Of a stretch of DNA of 43,438 nt, positions 16,578-25,201 are shown piece after piece (within the stretch, counting starts at the first letter, position 1; every line of letters starts with the position of its first letter). This DNA comes from Nitrospira sp. CR1.2 (GTDB taxonomy: Bacteria; Nitrospirota; Nitrospiria; Nitrospirales; Nitrospiraceae): the NCBI GenBank assembly GCA_014055495.1, contig WIAG01000030.1, positions 1-43,438 of the forward strand. The letters are read 5' to 3'. The notes below the pieces were generated by a model. That model worked only from the letters and a program-made list of their open reading frames with translations, did no database searches and was not told the origin of the DNA. A program made the translations under genes and the position numbers.

Positions 16578-16754
16578 CAAGTGGATGAACCGCTATCGTG
16601 TCTCGCCGGAAAAACGGCCGCATTCAACGTTGTAGATGGCACCGGCACGCGCCCGCAGGATAGCCGGCTCGCCGGCCGACATGGTGCTGACCCCGCCTCG
16701 GCAGGTGAGTTGGTCGCGACGTCTTGTGCAAAAACCGGGTGATTCCGCAGTCTG

Positions 16755-18626
16755 CTAAATCAAACGGATGCGCGTCATGAATTCATGGGGCAGGGGACCG
16801 CGGTACTCGACGCGGATCGTCGTAATCGGCTCTTTACTGCCATAACGGCTGGATTTCCACCCGGCCATCGGCTGCAGCGACCCTTCGTAGAGCCGGCTGG
16901 TCCCACCCTCGATCGTCAGCAGGAGCGGCTGTTCCAGTCCTTCCAAGCGGTACCCCCCATCGACCGGAACGACGCGGCAGCCCAGATGCCAGTTCAGTTC
17001 GAGATGGTGCGTACCGCTGCCGGTCAGCCAATCCCAAATCATCCATGACCCCGAGGTGTCGTAGGAGACGCCGCGCAAATGCACCACGCCCAGGCGCTCT
17101 TTGTAACCATAGTGTCGCGCGATGACCGTCACCTTGCCCTCCGGCGTCTCGTCTCGATAGACCAGATGTGTGTCGAATGGTTCCGACCAGGTCAAGGCTC
17201 CCTCCGGCACCGCTTGATCCAAGCCATCCACCGTCACAGTATTGTGCCCGCGCGTGCCGCGGAAATACGTGCGCCAGGCCTCGTCTCCCAGATACGTGTA
17301 GGTACCGGGATCGATCAGTATGTCCTGCGGGCCGATCTGGAGCACCATCGAGAGGGCGTCGGCATGGCCATGGGCGTAGCGCGGCGGCATCCCGAGCGGC
17401 CCGTGATCGAAGATGGCCCGCTGCGCCCCCCGTCCGCGGATGATCGAGTAGCCCGAGAGGTGAAACGTCGTCAAACCGGACGTGTGCTTCCGGGCGGGCG
17501 TCCGAAAGCGAAGGTAGGGCGACAGGGCTGTTTCGCAGTCACCGTCGCCGATGGCAGGTACCCGGTCGTCGGCCGCGGTGCGAAATTCATTGAGAAACGC
17601 GCGGCTGCGGTCGAAGGCCTGGCGGATCTTCTCAGGAAGCGGTCGTTGCTGATGATCGAATAACGCGACGAGTAACCCGTACAGGTCGCTGCTGAAGTGG
17701 AGGTAGCCGAGCCCCTGCTCCTGACTGCCGCCATCCTGACTGATGTGTCGAGGCGTGTCTTCCTCCAACAGATACAGGCCAAAGGCCAGCCAGCGCTCCG
17801 CCTGTTCCAGCTCTGTGAAGAGACTGCCGGCATGGACCAGCGCGGCGGCGCCCGCCAACGTTTCGTGCGGAATCGGTGAACGCAGGGCCAGACGCTTCCG
17901 AATCAATTCCGCATGGCCCGATACCAACGTGAGCAGCGCGCTCCACACCTGTCGGGGCTGTTGCATCCAGGGACGAATCAAGTCCAGCGCATAACAGCTC
18001 GCGATCAGGCGCAAGGCGCATTCCATGGGCGACACATAATGGACGCCGATCAGCAGGGGATTGGCCGCGACCCAGGAGAGAAATTGTGTCTCCACGGCCG
18101 CAACCGCGCGGGTACGAATGGCGGGATCGGCCTTCTGAGCGATCAACCCCAACGTCACGAGATGCTGCAGCCGAGAAGGTTCCCAGGCCAGGCGGGCATC
18201 TCCACACGGGTTCCCTGTGTCAACCGGGATGCCGGGAAAAAAACGCCGGGGCCAGGTCTGCCTCGTATCCGGGGCCTGGTGCCAGCACGATCCATCGGCC
18301 GTCCATTGCCAGGGGAAACCAAACACCGACAGGCGACCGCTCAGGAGCGCGTCGACCGAGGCCGCATCGAGGTCACAGTGCCAGGGAAGGGGAGGGAGCA
18401 CCGTATAGGCGCTCCGGCAAAACGACGTAGCCGCGGTGTCCTGTTCGGTAAACGAGCGGGATAACCAACGGCTACCCAGTTGCCGCTGTAGGCGGAAGAG
18501 GGAGAAGAGGCCTCGTTCCCTCGCCCCATGCCACCAATCCTCAGGGCGCCCTGCCGCGAGCGCCTTGGCTGACGCCTCCAGGCTGCGAGGAAGCAGATTC
18601 GACTTGAACGAGACCGTAACACGCAA
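16755..18626 (-). CDS. heparinase II/III-family protein
   Basis: Protein of 623 residues with an alpha-helical N-terminal toroid and a C-terminal beta-sandwich of the heparinase II/III family, which includes polysaccharide lyases and proteins of polysaccharide loci with unproven activity. Landmarks: HISQDGGSQEQG (294-305), RYAHGHADALS (416-426), DPGTYTY (439-445) and RGTRGHNTV (457-464), which hold the likely catalytic His and Tyr residues. No signal peptide is seen, so it may act in the cytoplasm or by an unusual export route. Translation appears to start at TTG (complement of 18624-18626), with GGAGG seven bases upstream. It is the only confident minus-strand gene and is convergent with the PIN toxin gene. 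Such proteins often accompany bi-domain oxidoreductases like the one at the window end. Confidence 0.88.
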   Translation of the reverse strand: MRVTVSFKSNLLPRSLEASAKALAAGRPEDWWHGARERGLFSLFRLQRQLGSRWLSRSFTEQDTAATSFCRSAYTVLPPLPWHCDLDAASVDALLSGRLSVFGFPWQWTADGSCWHQAPDTRQTWPRRFFPGIPVDTGNPCGDARLAWEPSRLQHLVTLGLIAQKADPAIRTRAVAAVETQFLSWVAANPLLIGVHYVSPMECALRLIASCYALDLIRPWMQQPRQVWSALLTLVSGHAELIRKRLALRSPIPHETLAGAAALVHAGSLFTELEQAERWLAFGLYLLEEDTPRHISQDGGSQEQGLGYLHFSSDLYGLLVALFDHQQRPLPEKIRQAFDRSRAFLNEFRTAADDRVPAIGDGDCETALSPYLRFRTPARKHTSGLTTFHLSGYSIIRGRGAQRAIFDHGPLGMPPRYAHGHADALSMVLQIGPQDILIDPGTYTYLGDEAWRTYFRGTRGHNTVTVDGLDQAVPEGALTWSEPFDTHLVYRDETPEGKVTVIARHYGYKERLGVVHLRGVSYDTSGSWMIWDWLTGSGTHHLELNWHLGCRVVPVDGGYRLEGLEQPLLLTIEGGTSRLYEGSLQPMAGWKSSRYGSKEPITTIRVEYRGPLPHEFMTRIRLI

Positions 18627-18976
18627 TGCCTATCCTCCACCATGACGCGCGCAGACAGATCCATCCTGAAGACCCCGTCCATCCGGCCCTGGTGGACACC
18701 GGTCGTTGGGAGGAAACAGTACCTTCGTTCGACGCATTGGTCAATGCCGAATTATCACGTACAAGGGGTCGGAAAATGAACTACGTAGGCACAACGGGGA
18801 CCTGTGCCAGACTGCGACACTGAGTCGGAGGACCGGACGGTCCAGCCATTTGGCCCTCACACCTTTTCCGCAAAATATGCTAAGAGAAGAGACTCCCCGA
18901 TCACCACGCCACTGACTAGAACTAAAATACATAGATTTCCGGCGCCGCCGCGCCGCGCGAAGGAGTCGCACAACAG
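18627..18976. other. 350-base divergent intergenic region without a gene
   Basis: This lies between the minus-strand heparinase-family gene and gmd and should hold both promoters. I see no convincing open frame. The only promoter-like match on the plus strand is weak (TTGGTC, then TACAAG about 17 bases later, near 18740-18770). The last 40 bases are very GC-rich (GGCGCCGCCGCGCCGCGCG), just before the gmd ribosome site. Confidence 0.5.
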
Positions 18977-19990
18977 GTGAAAAAAGCTCTCATTACCGGC
19001 ATTAGCGGGCAGGACGGATCCTACCTCGCTGAGTTGCTCCTCGCCAAAGGGTACGAGGTGCACGGGATCATTCGCCGGTCGAGTTCGTTTAACACCGGGC
19101 GCATCGATCCTATCTACCAAGATCCGCACGTGCCCGATGCCCGGCTCAAGTTGGTGTATGGCGACCTCAACGACGCGAGTTCGTTGAACAGGATCCTCCG
19201 GACGATTCAACCGGACGAAATCTACAATCTGGGTGCCCAAAGCCATGTGCGGGTCAGCTTCGATGTCCCGGAATACACAGCGGAGATCACGGCGCTCGGG
19301 ACGGTGCGTTTGCTGGAGGCGATTCGGGAGTCCGGTATCCGACCGAAATTCTATCAAGCCTCCTCCAGCGAGATGTTCGGCAAGGTGCAGGATATCCCGC
19401 AACGCGAGACCACGCCGTTTTACCCGCGCAGTCCCTATGGTGCGGCCAAGGTCTATGCCCACTGGATTACGGTGAATTATCGCGAGGCTTACAATCTGTT
19501 TGCCTGTAGCGGCATTCTCTTCAATCACGAGTCTCCACGGCGCGGGGAGACGTTCGTGACCAGAAAAATCACACGAGCGGCAGCTCGCATCAAATTAGGC
19601 GTGCAGAAGGAGTTGTTCCTCGGCAATCTCGATGCCAAACGAGACTGGGGGTTCGCGGGCGACTACGTGCAGGCCATGTGGATGATGCTGCAAGCCGAGC
19701 AGCCGGATGACTACGTCATCGCGACCGGGGAAACCCATACAGTGCGCGAGTTTCTCGACCGCGCATTCGGCCACGTGGGGTTGGATTGGCATGACTATGT
19801 GAAGATCGATCCGCGCTACTACCGGCCGACAGAGGTCGATCTGCTCATCGGCGATGCCTCGAAGGCCAAGCGCACGCTGGGATGGGAGCCGAAAGTGTCC
19901 TTTGAAGAGTTGGTGACCATGATGGTTGACGCGGACGTACGGGCAGAGAGGCAGACGTTGGAGGGGACGAGGGGAACAGAGCTCCAGTGA
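18977..19990 (+). CDS. gmd: GDP-mannose 4,6-dehydratase
   Basis: Short-chain dehydrogenase-type enzyme of 337 residues that converts GDP-D-mannose to GDP-4-dehydro-6-deoxy-D-mannose, the precursor of GDP-fucose, GDP-rhamnose and related sugars. The NADP site is [14 protein letters not shown] (6-19), the catalytic region is SSSEMFG with [12 protein letters not shown] (Tyr and Lys of YxxxK), and [16 protein letters not shown] is the classic Gmd signature. Length fits, apart from a slightly extended polar C-terminus. GTG start with AGGAG 11 bases upstream. In most genomes gmd is followed by fcl, but here that place holds only a broken remnant, so another reductase would be needed. Confidence 0.95.
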   Translation: MKKALITGISGQDGSYLAELLLAKGYEVHGIIRRSSSFNTGRIDPIYQDPHVPDARLKLVYGDLNDASSLNRILRTIQPDEIYNLGAQSHVRVSFDVPEYTAEITALGTVRLLEAIRESGIRPKFYQASSSEMFGKVQDIPQRETTPFYPRSPYGAAKVYAHWITVNYREAYNLFACSGILFNHESPRRGETFVTRKITRAAARIKLGVQKELFLGNLDAKRDWGFAGDYVQAMWMMLQAEQPDDYVIATGETHTVREFLDRAFGHVGLDWHDYVKIDPRYYRPTEVDLLIGDASKAKRTLGWEPKVSFEELVTMMVDADVRAERQTLEGTRGTELQ

Positions 19991-20048
19991 GAAGGGACTG
20001 ACCACTGAGAGACCGTGCCTGAACCATGTTGTGTCCAGGGAAGGTAGC

Positions 20049-20432
20049 GATCCACAGGTCCCCGCAGTAAGGTCAGAGTTTACTATGTGGCGATGGCTCG
20101 CAGTGACGAGAGTTTCTCTATATGAATCACGCGGCCTGCGCCATCCTCATGGATGCCGAGCATCGGGGCTCCAACGAACCCGTGAGTATCAGGACAGGAC
20201 AAGAGATTACGATTCAAGACCTGGCGCATCTGATCGCCGACGAGGTGGGATAGAAGGGGAAACTTGTGTGGGATACGGTAAGCCTAATAGCCAACCGCGC
20301 CGCTGTCTCGATACAAGGCGGGCGAAGCCGTTGTTCGGGTTCGAGGCGGCGGTCAGACTGGGCACGGGAGTACAGAAAACCATAGCCTGGTTTCAGTCCA
20401 ATCGAGAGTCATTTCGTGAGGTCGCATTTTGA
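20049..20432 (+). pseudogene. decayed C-terminal remnant of a GDP-L-fucose synthase-like (fcl) gene
   Basis: Pieces of an NAD-dependent epimerase C-terminus occur in order but in different frames. From 20049 one frame gives DPQVPAVR. From 20089 another gives GDGSQ, stop, REFLYMNHAACAILMDAEH and then TGQEITIQDLAHLIADEVG, stop (TAG 20251), KGKLVWDT. From about 20277 the first frame resumes with KPNSQPRRCLDTRRAKPLFGF and ends KTIAWFQSNRESFRE. Fcl proteins read GDGSP.REFLYVDDAA, NVGTG.EISI, and SKPDGTPRKLLD...TI.WF in these places. Two in-frame stops, at least two frame changes and loss of roughly the first two thirds show it is dead. Its place directly after gmd supports fcl identity. A 169-codon frame through the region is a by-product. 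Confidence 0.75.
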
Positions 20433-20496
20433 CCTCAATCATTGTCGCCCATCATATGGGTAGAGGCTGCGACATTCGTTCCGTGTAGAGTTCCCC

Positions 20497-21690
20497 ATGC
20501 CATCCAAAAGAGCGAATGGAACGTTGACACCAACGACGAGATCCGTTGCGATCATTCAACGAGAGATTCCACATTATCGAATAAGATTTTTTGAAGAGCT
20601 GTATGCCCAAGGCAGATCGGAAGGATATGAAATCCTGGTGTGCGCAACGTCGCACCCGATCCAAAGCGGCAATGCCCTTGCATTCCCTTATCGTATTCTG
20701 CCTGTACGCCTGTTCGGAAACAGCAAGTCGAGTGCCTATTGGATGCAGGGGCTGGAAGCCACAATTTCTGGTACCGATGTCGTGGTGGCCCCGCAGGAAT
20801 TGCAGTGTTTGACGGTTCCTTATCTGTGGGCAAAACGGAAGCGGGTGTGTAAGACCTGGATATGGTGGGGACATGGATACAATCACCAGGCGTCTGTTCA
20901 TTCATCAGTGGTGACATCTGCGAAAGAGGCCGTCAAACGGTTTATGACCAGGAGGGCAAACGGATTGATCACCTATACTGCTGGAGGCGCAGAGTACTGG
21001 CGCCAGCAGGGGATGCCAGAGGATCGGGTGATTCCCTACTACAACACCATCGATGTCGAGGGCCTCAGAAAGATCAGAGCCGAAATCACCGAAGAGCAGT
21101 TAGCGTGTCTTAGACAAACGCTGGCCGTTGAAGGCAAGCGAGTGCTGTTGTTCTCAGGACGCTTATATGCGGAGAAGAAGGTGGATTTTCTCCTAAGAGC
21201 ATTTGCAATTTTGAAACAAACGTGTCCTCGCGTGGCGCTGTTGATCATCGGGGACGGCGAAGAACGAGCTGAACTTGAGAAATTAGCCAAATATCTTGAA
21301 CTGAACGACGTACATTTCCTTGGAGAACGGGTGGACCCCAGCGAGACGGCGGCCTACTTTTTGCTCGCGGACTTAATGGTCATTCCAAGTCTCGTGGGGC
21401 TGGCAATTGTGCACGGGTTCGCATTCGGCCTTCCAATTGTCACCACCAATGTTGCTGGGCACGGTCCGGAGGTTGAGTACCTGTCGGAGGACAATGGCGT
21501 GATCAGCTCTGACAATGTGGAGTGTTATGCCGGGGCCATTGGCTCGATTCTAAGTTCATCGTCTCGATTCGTTTCCATGCAGGATGCAGCTGCTGAAACG
21601 GGTAATCGATTCTCGCTGGCGCGTGCGGCACAACGATTTATGAATGCGATCACTAATTTCGATATCCGGAGTGTAAGTCACTTGGGCTAG
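20497..21690 (+). CDS. GT4-family glycosyltransferase
   Basis: GT-B transferase of 397 residues, probably adding one sugar to a lipid-linked glycan on the cytoplasmic face. The C-terminal nucleotide-sugar domain is clear: VLLFSGRLYAEKKVDFLL (about 215-232), LLIIGDGEER, VHFLGER, and PSLVGLAIVHGFAFGLPIVTT at about 300-320, where the usual E-x7-E has lost its first Glu (GLAIVHGFAFG). The N-terminal half has IIQREIPHYRIRFFEEL, common in GT4 acceptors. The donor cannot be named. The ATG has only a weak upstream GTAGAG. It opens the visibly AT-richer part of the cassette. Confidence 0.87.
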   Translation: MPSKRANGTLTPTTRSVAIIQREIPHYRIRFFEELYAQGRSEGYEILVCATSHPIQSGNALAFPYRILPVRLFGNSKSSAYWMQGLEATISGTDVVVAPQELQCLTVPYLWAKRKRVCKTWIWWGHGYNHQASVHSSVVTSAKEAVKRFMTRRANGLITYTAGGAEYWRQQGMPEDRVIPYYNTIDVEGLRKIRAEITEEQLACLRQTLAVEGKRVLLFSGRLYAEKKVDFLLRAFAILKQTCPRVALLIIGDGEERAELEKLAKYLELNDVHFLGERVDPSETAAYFLLADLMVIPSLVGLAIVHGFAFGLPIVTTNVAGHGPEVEYLSEDNGVISSDNVECYAGAIGSILSSSSRFVSMQDAAAETGNRFSLARAAQRFMNAITNFDIRSVSHLG

Positions 21691-21703
21691 GTGAGCTAGT
21701 TTT

Positions 21704-23083
21704 ATGTATGCCGTTCTCGTAATAGTGCTACTGCTGCTTCCAATTGCTCTTGCCTTATCCTGGCCAATGACTTTGATATGCGTCTCACTTCTAACTGGAG
21801 CTGCACCTGTCACCCTGGGGAGGGGGGAACAGCTAGCGGGCGATTTAGGGCGGTTAGACCTCTATGCGATTCGGCTGCTTGGTCTTTGGGTTGCCGCTTT
21901 CGTGGTGTGCTTCCTTCATGTCGGTAAAGTCATCAGCTTGATTGTGCGTTTTAGGTTCCACGCTCTCTTTCTAGTCTTTGCGGTACTCACTCTCATGTGG
22001 GCGCCTTCATTGTTGTATGGAAGCCGCATGTTGGCAAAATTAACAGCTCCGTTTCTGTTTATGCTGATGGTCCTAGTCGTTGTTTCTACCCATGCTCATG
22101 TCCGCCGAATTGAAACCGTTCTCTTAGCAACAGGTGTCTTAGCGGTTGCGGTCGAATTAGGTACATGGCTTAGCGGATACCGCTTTGAAGGAAAAGTTGG
22201 TCTTGGCATACCAGGGCTCGGCCCCGCAGCTTCTAGTGCCCATCTAGCTGTGTTGTCCATATTTGCCTTTGCTCTCTACAGGTATTCGCGATCGGCCATG
22301 CATTTTACTTTAATGGTGGGGTTCGCAGTCGCCGCCGCCGCAGGATTCACTCGAATTACAATCGTTGGATTGTTCGTGGGCTTTTCATCGGTGTTGTTCG
22401 TATCCTCACGTGGATTCACAAAATACGTCCTGCCGTCGATAACAATAGCCGCATTACCTGCAAGCTTTCTATTCAGTGATACGCTCAGATATCGCATGTT
22501 CAAAGGAGGGCACATTCCATCTTTGGATACTATTGCCCACGACCCTTCATCGACGTTTGACTATGTGCATGGGTCCGGCCGGTTCGATGCCTGGAGCTAT
22601 GTCATAGAACATTTTTTTCTGCCAAACCCCTGGCTTGGTGCTGGGGCAGGCACAACACAACATTATTTTTATACCCACCCAGCCATCGGCTTGAATGCAA
22701 TCCATTCTGAGTATGTTCGTATCCTGGCTGAGTTAGGACTTGTTGGTTTCGCAATATTCGCGATGATGGTGATCTCTTATGTGCTCAGCCTTCGTCAGGT
22801 TTTAACCGTGAGCACAGACGCTCTCACGAAGCGAACCACTGCTGGGGCGATTGGTGCCTTGCTGTTCTATATTGTGTTCATGGCAACTGATAACGCTATT
22901 GATTATGTTACATCGTGTGGAATTTTCGTCTTTGCGATGATTGCTATTAGTCAGCGCAGCTATGACCTGGAAGGTGTTGCTGGCTTTAAGGTTGCCGAGC
23001 GCGTATCTGCGCGAGCTACCACTCAGTTTTACGACGGACAAGTGATCAAGTCGATCGAACGATTTCCGATTCTGCCGAGGTGA
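21704..23083 (+). CDS. O-antigen ligase/polymerase-like membrane protein
   Basis: Membrane protein of 459 residues with about ten to twelve hydrophobic helices and the Wzy_C/WaaL-type large periplasmic loop: RFDAWSYVIEHFFLPNPWLG, then GAGTTQHYFYTHPAIGLNAIHSEYVRILAELGLVG at about 305-345. In this family the loop Arg and His residues are needed to join lipid-linked glycans, either to each other (Wzy) or to lipid A (WaaL); sequence alone does not separate the roles. Beside a flippase and GT4 genes, a Wzy polymerase is the more natural reading. The gene is AT-richer than its flanks. It starts 14 bases after the upstream stop and ends five bases before the next ATG. Confidence 0.87.
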   Translation: MYAVLVIVLLLLPIALALSWPMTLICVSLLTGAAPVTLGRGEQLAGDLGRLDLYAIRLLGLWVAAFVVCFLHVGKVISLIVRFRFHALFLVFAVLTLMWAPSLLYGSRMLAKLTAPFLFMLMVLVVVSTHAHVRRIETVLLATGVLAVAVELGTWLSGYRFEGKVGLGIPGLGPAASSAHLAVLSIFAFALYRYSRSAMHFTLMVGFAVAAAAGFTRITIVGLFVGFSSVLFVSSRGFTKYVLPSITIAALPASFLFSDTLRYRMFKGGHIPSLDTIAHDPSSTFDYVHGSGRFDAWSYVIEHFFLPNPWLGAGAGTTQHYFYTHPAIGLNAIHSEYVRILAELGLVGFAIFAMMVISYVLSLRQVLTVSTDALTKRTTAGAIGALLFYIVFMATDNAIDYVTSCGIFVFAMIAISQRSYDLEGVAGFKVAERVSARATTQFYDGQVIKSIERFPILPR

Positions 23084-23087
23084 TAAG

Positions 23088-24251
23088 ATGAGTGTTCACC
23101 TGTCGCGTAGACAGTTCTTCCAAGCAACCTGTCTCTCTGCGATACTAACCGCCCTCCGTGCAAATCCCCTTGCATTCGCACAGCCTACAGTCATGAGTGA
23201 GAGTCGGGCAATATTTGATGAGGGGCTACATTGGGCTTCAAAAAGGGGAGCTGAAACCGTTTGCAGACGGATTAAAGAGGCAGGATTTAATGTCTTCATG
23301 CCGTGTGTTTGGCACGGGAGAGGTACGACCTGGCCTTCACAATTGGCTCCGTGGGACAGCAAGTTTCCTGTGCTTCCCGACTACGATCCACTTGAACATT
23401 TGATTGCGACCGCGCAACGCTACGATATTGAGATTCACCCGTGGTTTACCGTGATGAGAAGGGATCGCGTTTTTTTTAGAGAGTATTACGACGAGGGAAC
23501 TCCAAAAGAATGTTTCGATGTACATCGACCAGCATTTCGGGAGTTCATTTCAAAGGTTATTATTGAGGTGCTCGACAGATATCAGATCCAGGGCATTAAT
23601 CTAGACTACATACGTGCGGGCGGAGTATGTGAAAGTCCGCATTGCGTGGAAGATTACAGATCAGCAACCGGCAGACATTTACTGCTGGATACGCGGATGA
23701 GGATGATCCCCGGCAGTGTGATCCAGGAACTGTTTGATTGGCAAGAGGCCGCTGTAGGAGACATTGTCCGCAGGGTATCTTACGCGGCTCGACGTAAAGA
23801 TCAAAATATTATACTGAGTGTGGATGCCGTTCCTGGCCATCGAGTCGATCAGGTGCAAGGTCGTAATAGCATGAAATGGGCTGATGAAAATTTAATCGAC
23901 GTAGTTTATATGATGCATTATGAACCTAGCCCTGATTGGGACGCCCTGCAATCGTTTCAGGCAGCAATGAAACGCCCCGAATCTCTCGTGGTTCTTTGCG
24001 GCAATTTTGATCGACCCGATGGCACCAATAAAAATGCCACCTCTCGGTCAGGTATCGACGTTGCGCACCTCCTTCAGCGTGCTCGTGGTTATCAAAGCGG
24101 CAATGGTGTGGCGCTGTATCTGTATGGCAGACTAACTGATGGTCAGATCCAGGAATTGCGCAGAAGTACTTTTAGGAATCCGGCGAGGCCATTTTGGAAA
24201 CGAAGTATGAGTTCAGTCATATCTCCTCCTGAGAATGTTCGGGTGTTCTGA
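23088..24251 (+). CDS. Tat-exported glycoside hydrolase-like protein (GHL10/DUF187 type)
   Basis: Protein of 387 residues with an N-terminal Tat-type signal (LSRRQFFQATCLSAILTAL, then a likely cut after AFAQ at about residue 32). The rest is a TIM-barrel of the glycosyl-hydrolase-like 10 group: CRRIKEAGFNVFMPCVWHGRG, IEIHPWFTVM, GINLDYIRAGG with a conserved Asp on a strand end, ILSVDAV, and VVYMMHYEP. Family members are predicted to act on surface glycans, but most have not been assayed. Export together with its place between the polymerase and the flippase suggests periplasmic trimming or length control of the same polysaccharide. GAGG seven bases before the ATG supports the start. Confidence 0.82.
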   Translation: MSVHLSRRQFFQATCLSAILTALRANPLAFAQPTVMSESRAIFDEGLHWASKRGAETVCRRIKEAGFNVFMPCVWHGRGTTWPSQLAPWDSKFPVLPDYDPLEHLIATAQRYDIEIHPWFTVMRRDRVFFREYYDEGTPKECFDVHRPAFREFISKVIIEVLDRYQIQGINLDYIRAGGVCESPHCVEDYRSATGRHLLLDTRMRMIPGSVIQELFDWQEAAVGDIVRRVSYAARRKDQNIILSVDAVPGHRVDQVQGRNSMKWADENLIDVVYMMHYEPSPDWDALQSFQAAMKRPESLVVLCGNFDRPDGTNKNATSRSGIDVAHLLQRARGYQSGNGVALYLYGRLTDGQIQELRRSTFRNPARPFWKRSMSSVISPPENVRVF

Positions 24252-24378
24252 GCTCATTTGAGTCGAGTTGCGATCAGAGTTAATGGCTATTAACCATACT
24301 TTAATGTGGCTAGACCAATTTCTACATTACTAAGCTCGGCCTGAAATTAGTGAGAATTATTAGGCGAGGATCGTGCAG

Positions 24379-25083
24379 ATGCCTGTACTTAAAAGAATAA
24401 AAAACTTGGCTAGTTTCGGTACGTGGCCTCGGCTAAGCGCCGTATTGGGCTTATTGTCCAGCGATGATCGGCATAAATGGATACGGACAATAGGAACCAA
24501 GCCGTTACGACATGTCTCCCTTGAACAGACCTACCCATGGTTTTCCTTTCCTTCCATAAAATTCATCGAGAATTTGCTGACTCCTGAAATGAGAGTGTTT
24601 GAGTACGGCAGTGGATACTCAACACTGTGGTGGGCAAAACGAGTGGCAGACGTGATCTCGGTGGAACGGTCAAGAGAATGGCTTGACGAAGTGGAATCAG
24701 CTGTGTCGAATCATCATTGCAACAATGTCCGCCTCGCACATTTCTCCCAATTTGTTCCTGGCACTGAGGAGCAGATCTGTGCGGTTCAGAGTGCTGCCTC
24801 ACTACCAGCTCTGGTGCACGCATATAGTGCCCTTGCGGTGGGTTTTAGTCCTCCATATGACGTGGTAGTAGTGGATGATATTTTCAGAAATGAAGTAGTA
24901 GCCGCAGTTACAAGCACGATTAAACCTGGGGGCTTGCTGATCTTGGATGACTCAGAGCGTGCGAGATATAAGCCTGCGTTCACCTATCTCGATGCACTCA
25001 AATGGAACCACGCATCTTTCTACGGACCATCGCCTTATCACTTTCATGAAAAGCAAACGACTATCTGGCTGAAACCCGCGTAG
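24379..25083 (+). CDS. class I SAM-dependent methyltransferase
   Basis: Protein of 234 residues with a Rossmann-type methyltransferase core: motif I VFEYGSGYSTLWWA (about 74-87), an acidic end of strand 2 (VISVERS), YDVVVVDDIFR (motif II region) and PGGLLILDDSERA. The sequence before the core (about 70 residues) has no clear homology signal. In this setting it could methylate a sugar or cap the glycan chain, but the substrate is not evident. The frame begins at GTG 24373, but GGCGAGGA is better spaced to the ATG at 24379. The 127 bases upstream are AT-rich and hold a short inverted repeat, GTTAAT/ATTAAC (24279-24294). Confidence 0.82.
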   Translation: MPVLKRIKNLASFGTWPRLSAVLGLLSSDDRHKWIRTIGTKPLRHVSLEQTYPWFSFPSIKFIENLLTPEMRVFEYGSGYSTLWWAKRVADVISVERSREWLDEVESAVSNHHCNNVRLAHFSQFVPGTEEQICAVQSAASLPALVHAYSALAVGFSPPYDVVVVDDIFRNEVVAAVTSTIKPGGLLILDDSERARYKPAFTYLDALKWNHASFYGPSPYHFHEKQTTIWLKPA

Positions 25084-25201
25084 GGTTTGGTCCTGACGAA
25101 CCTATCGAGGTAAGCACTAGATTCCGTAGACCATTAAACAAGGAGTTCCACAAATACTTCCATCATCAACTACTGCACCCGCTATTCAACCATCCACCGA
25201 G

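Noticed and set aside
16578-16754. Short minus-strand frame (about 29 codons) and GCCGGC palindrome between the toxin and heparinase-family genes
   Set aside because: Too short, with no ribosome site or recognisable motif; the palindrome has no T-tract to support a terminator.
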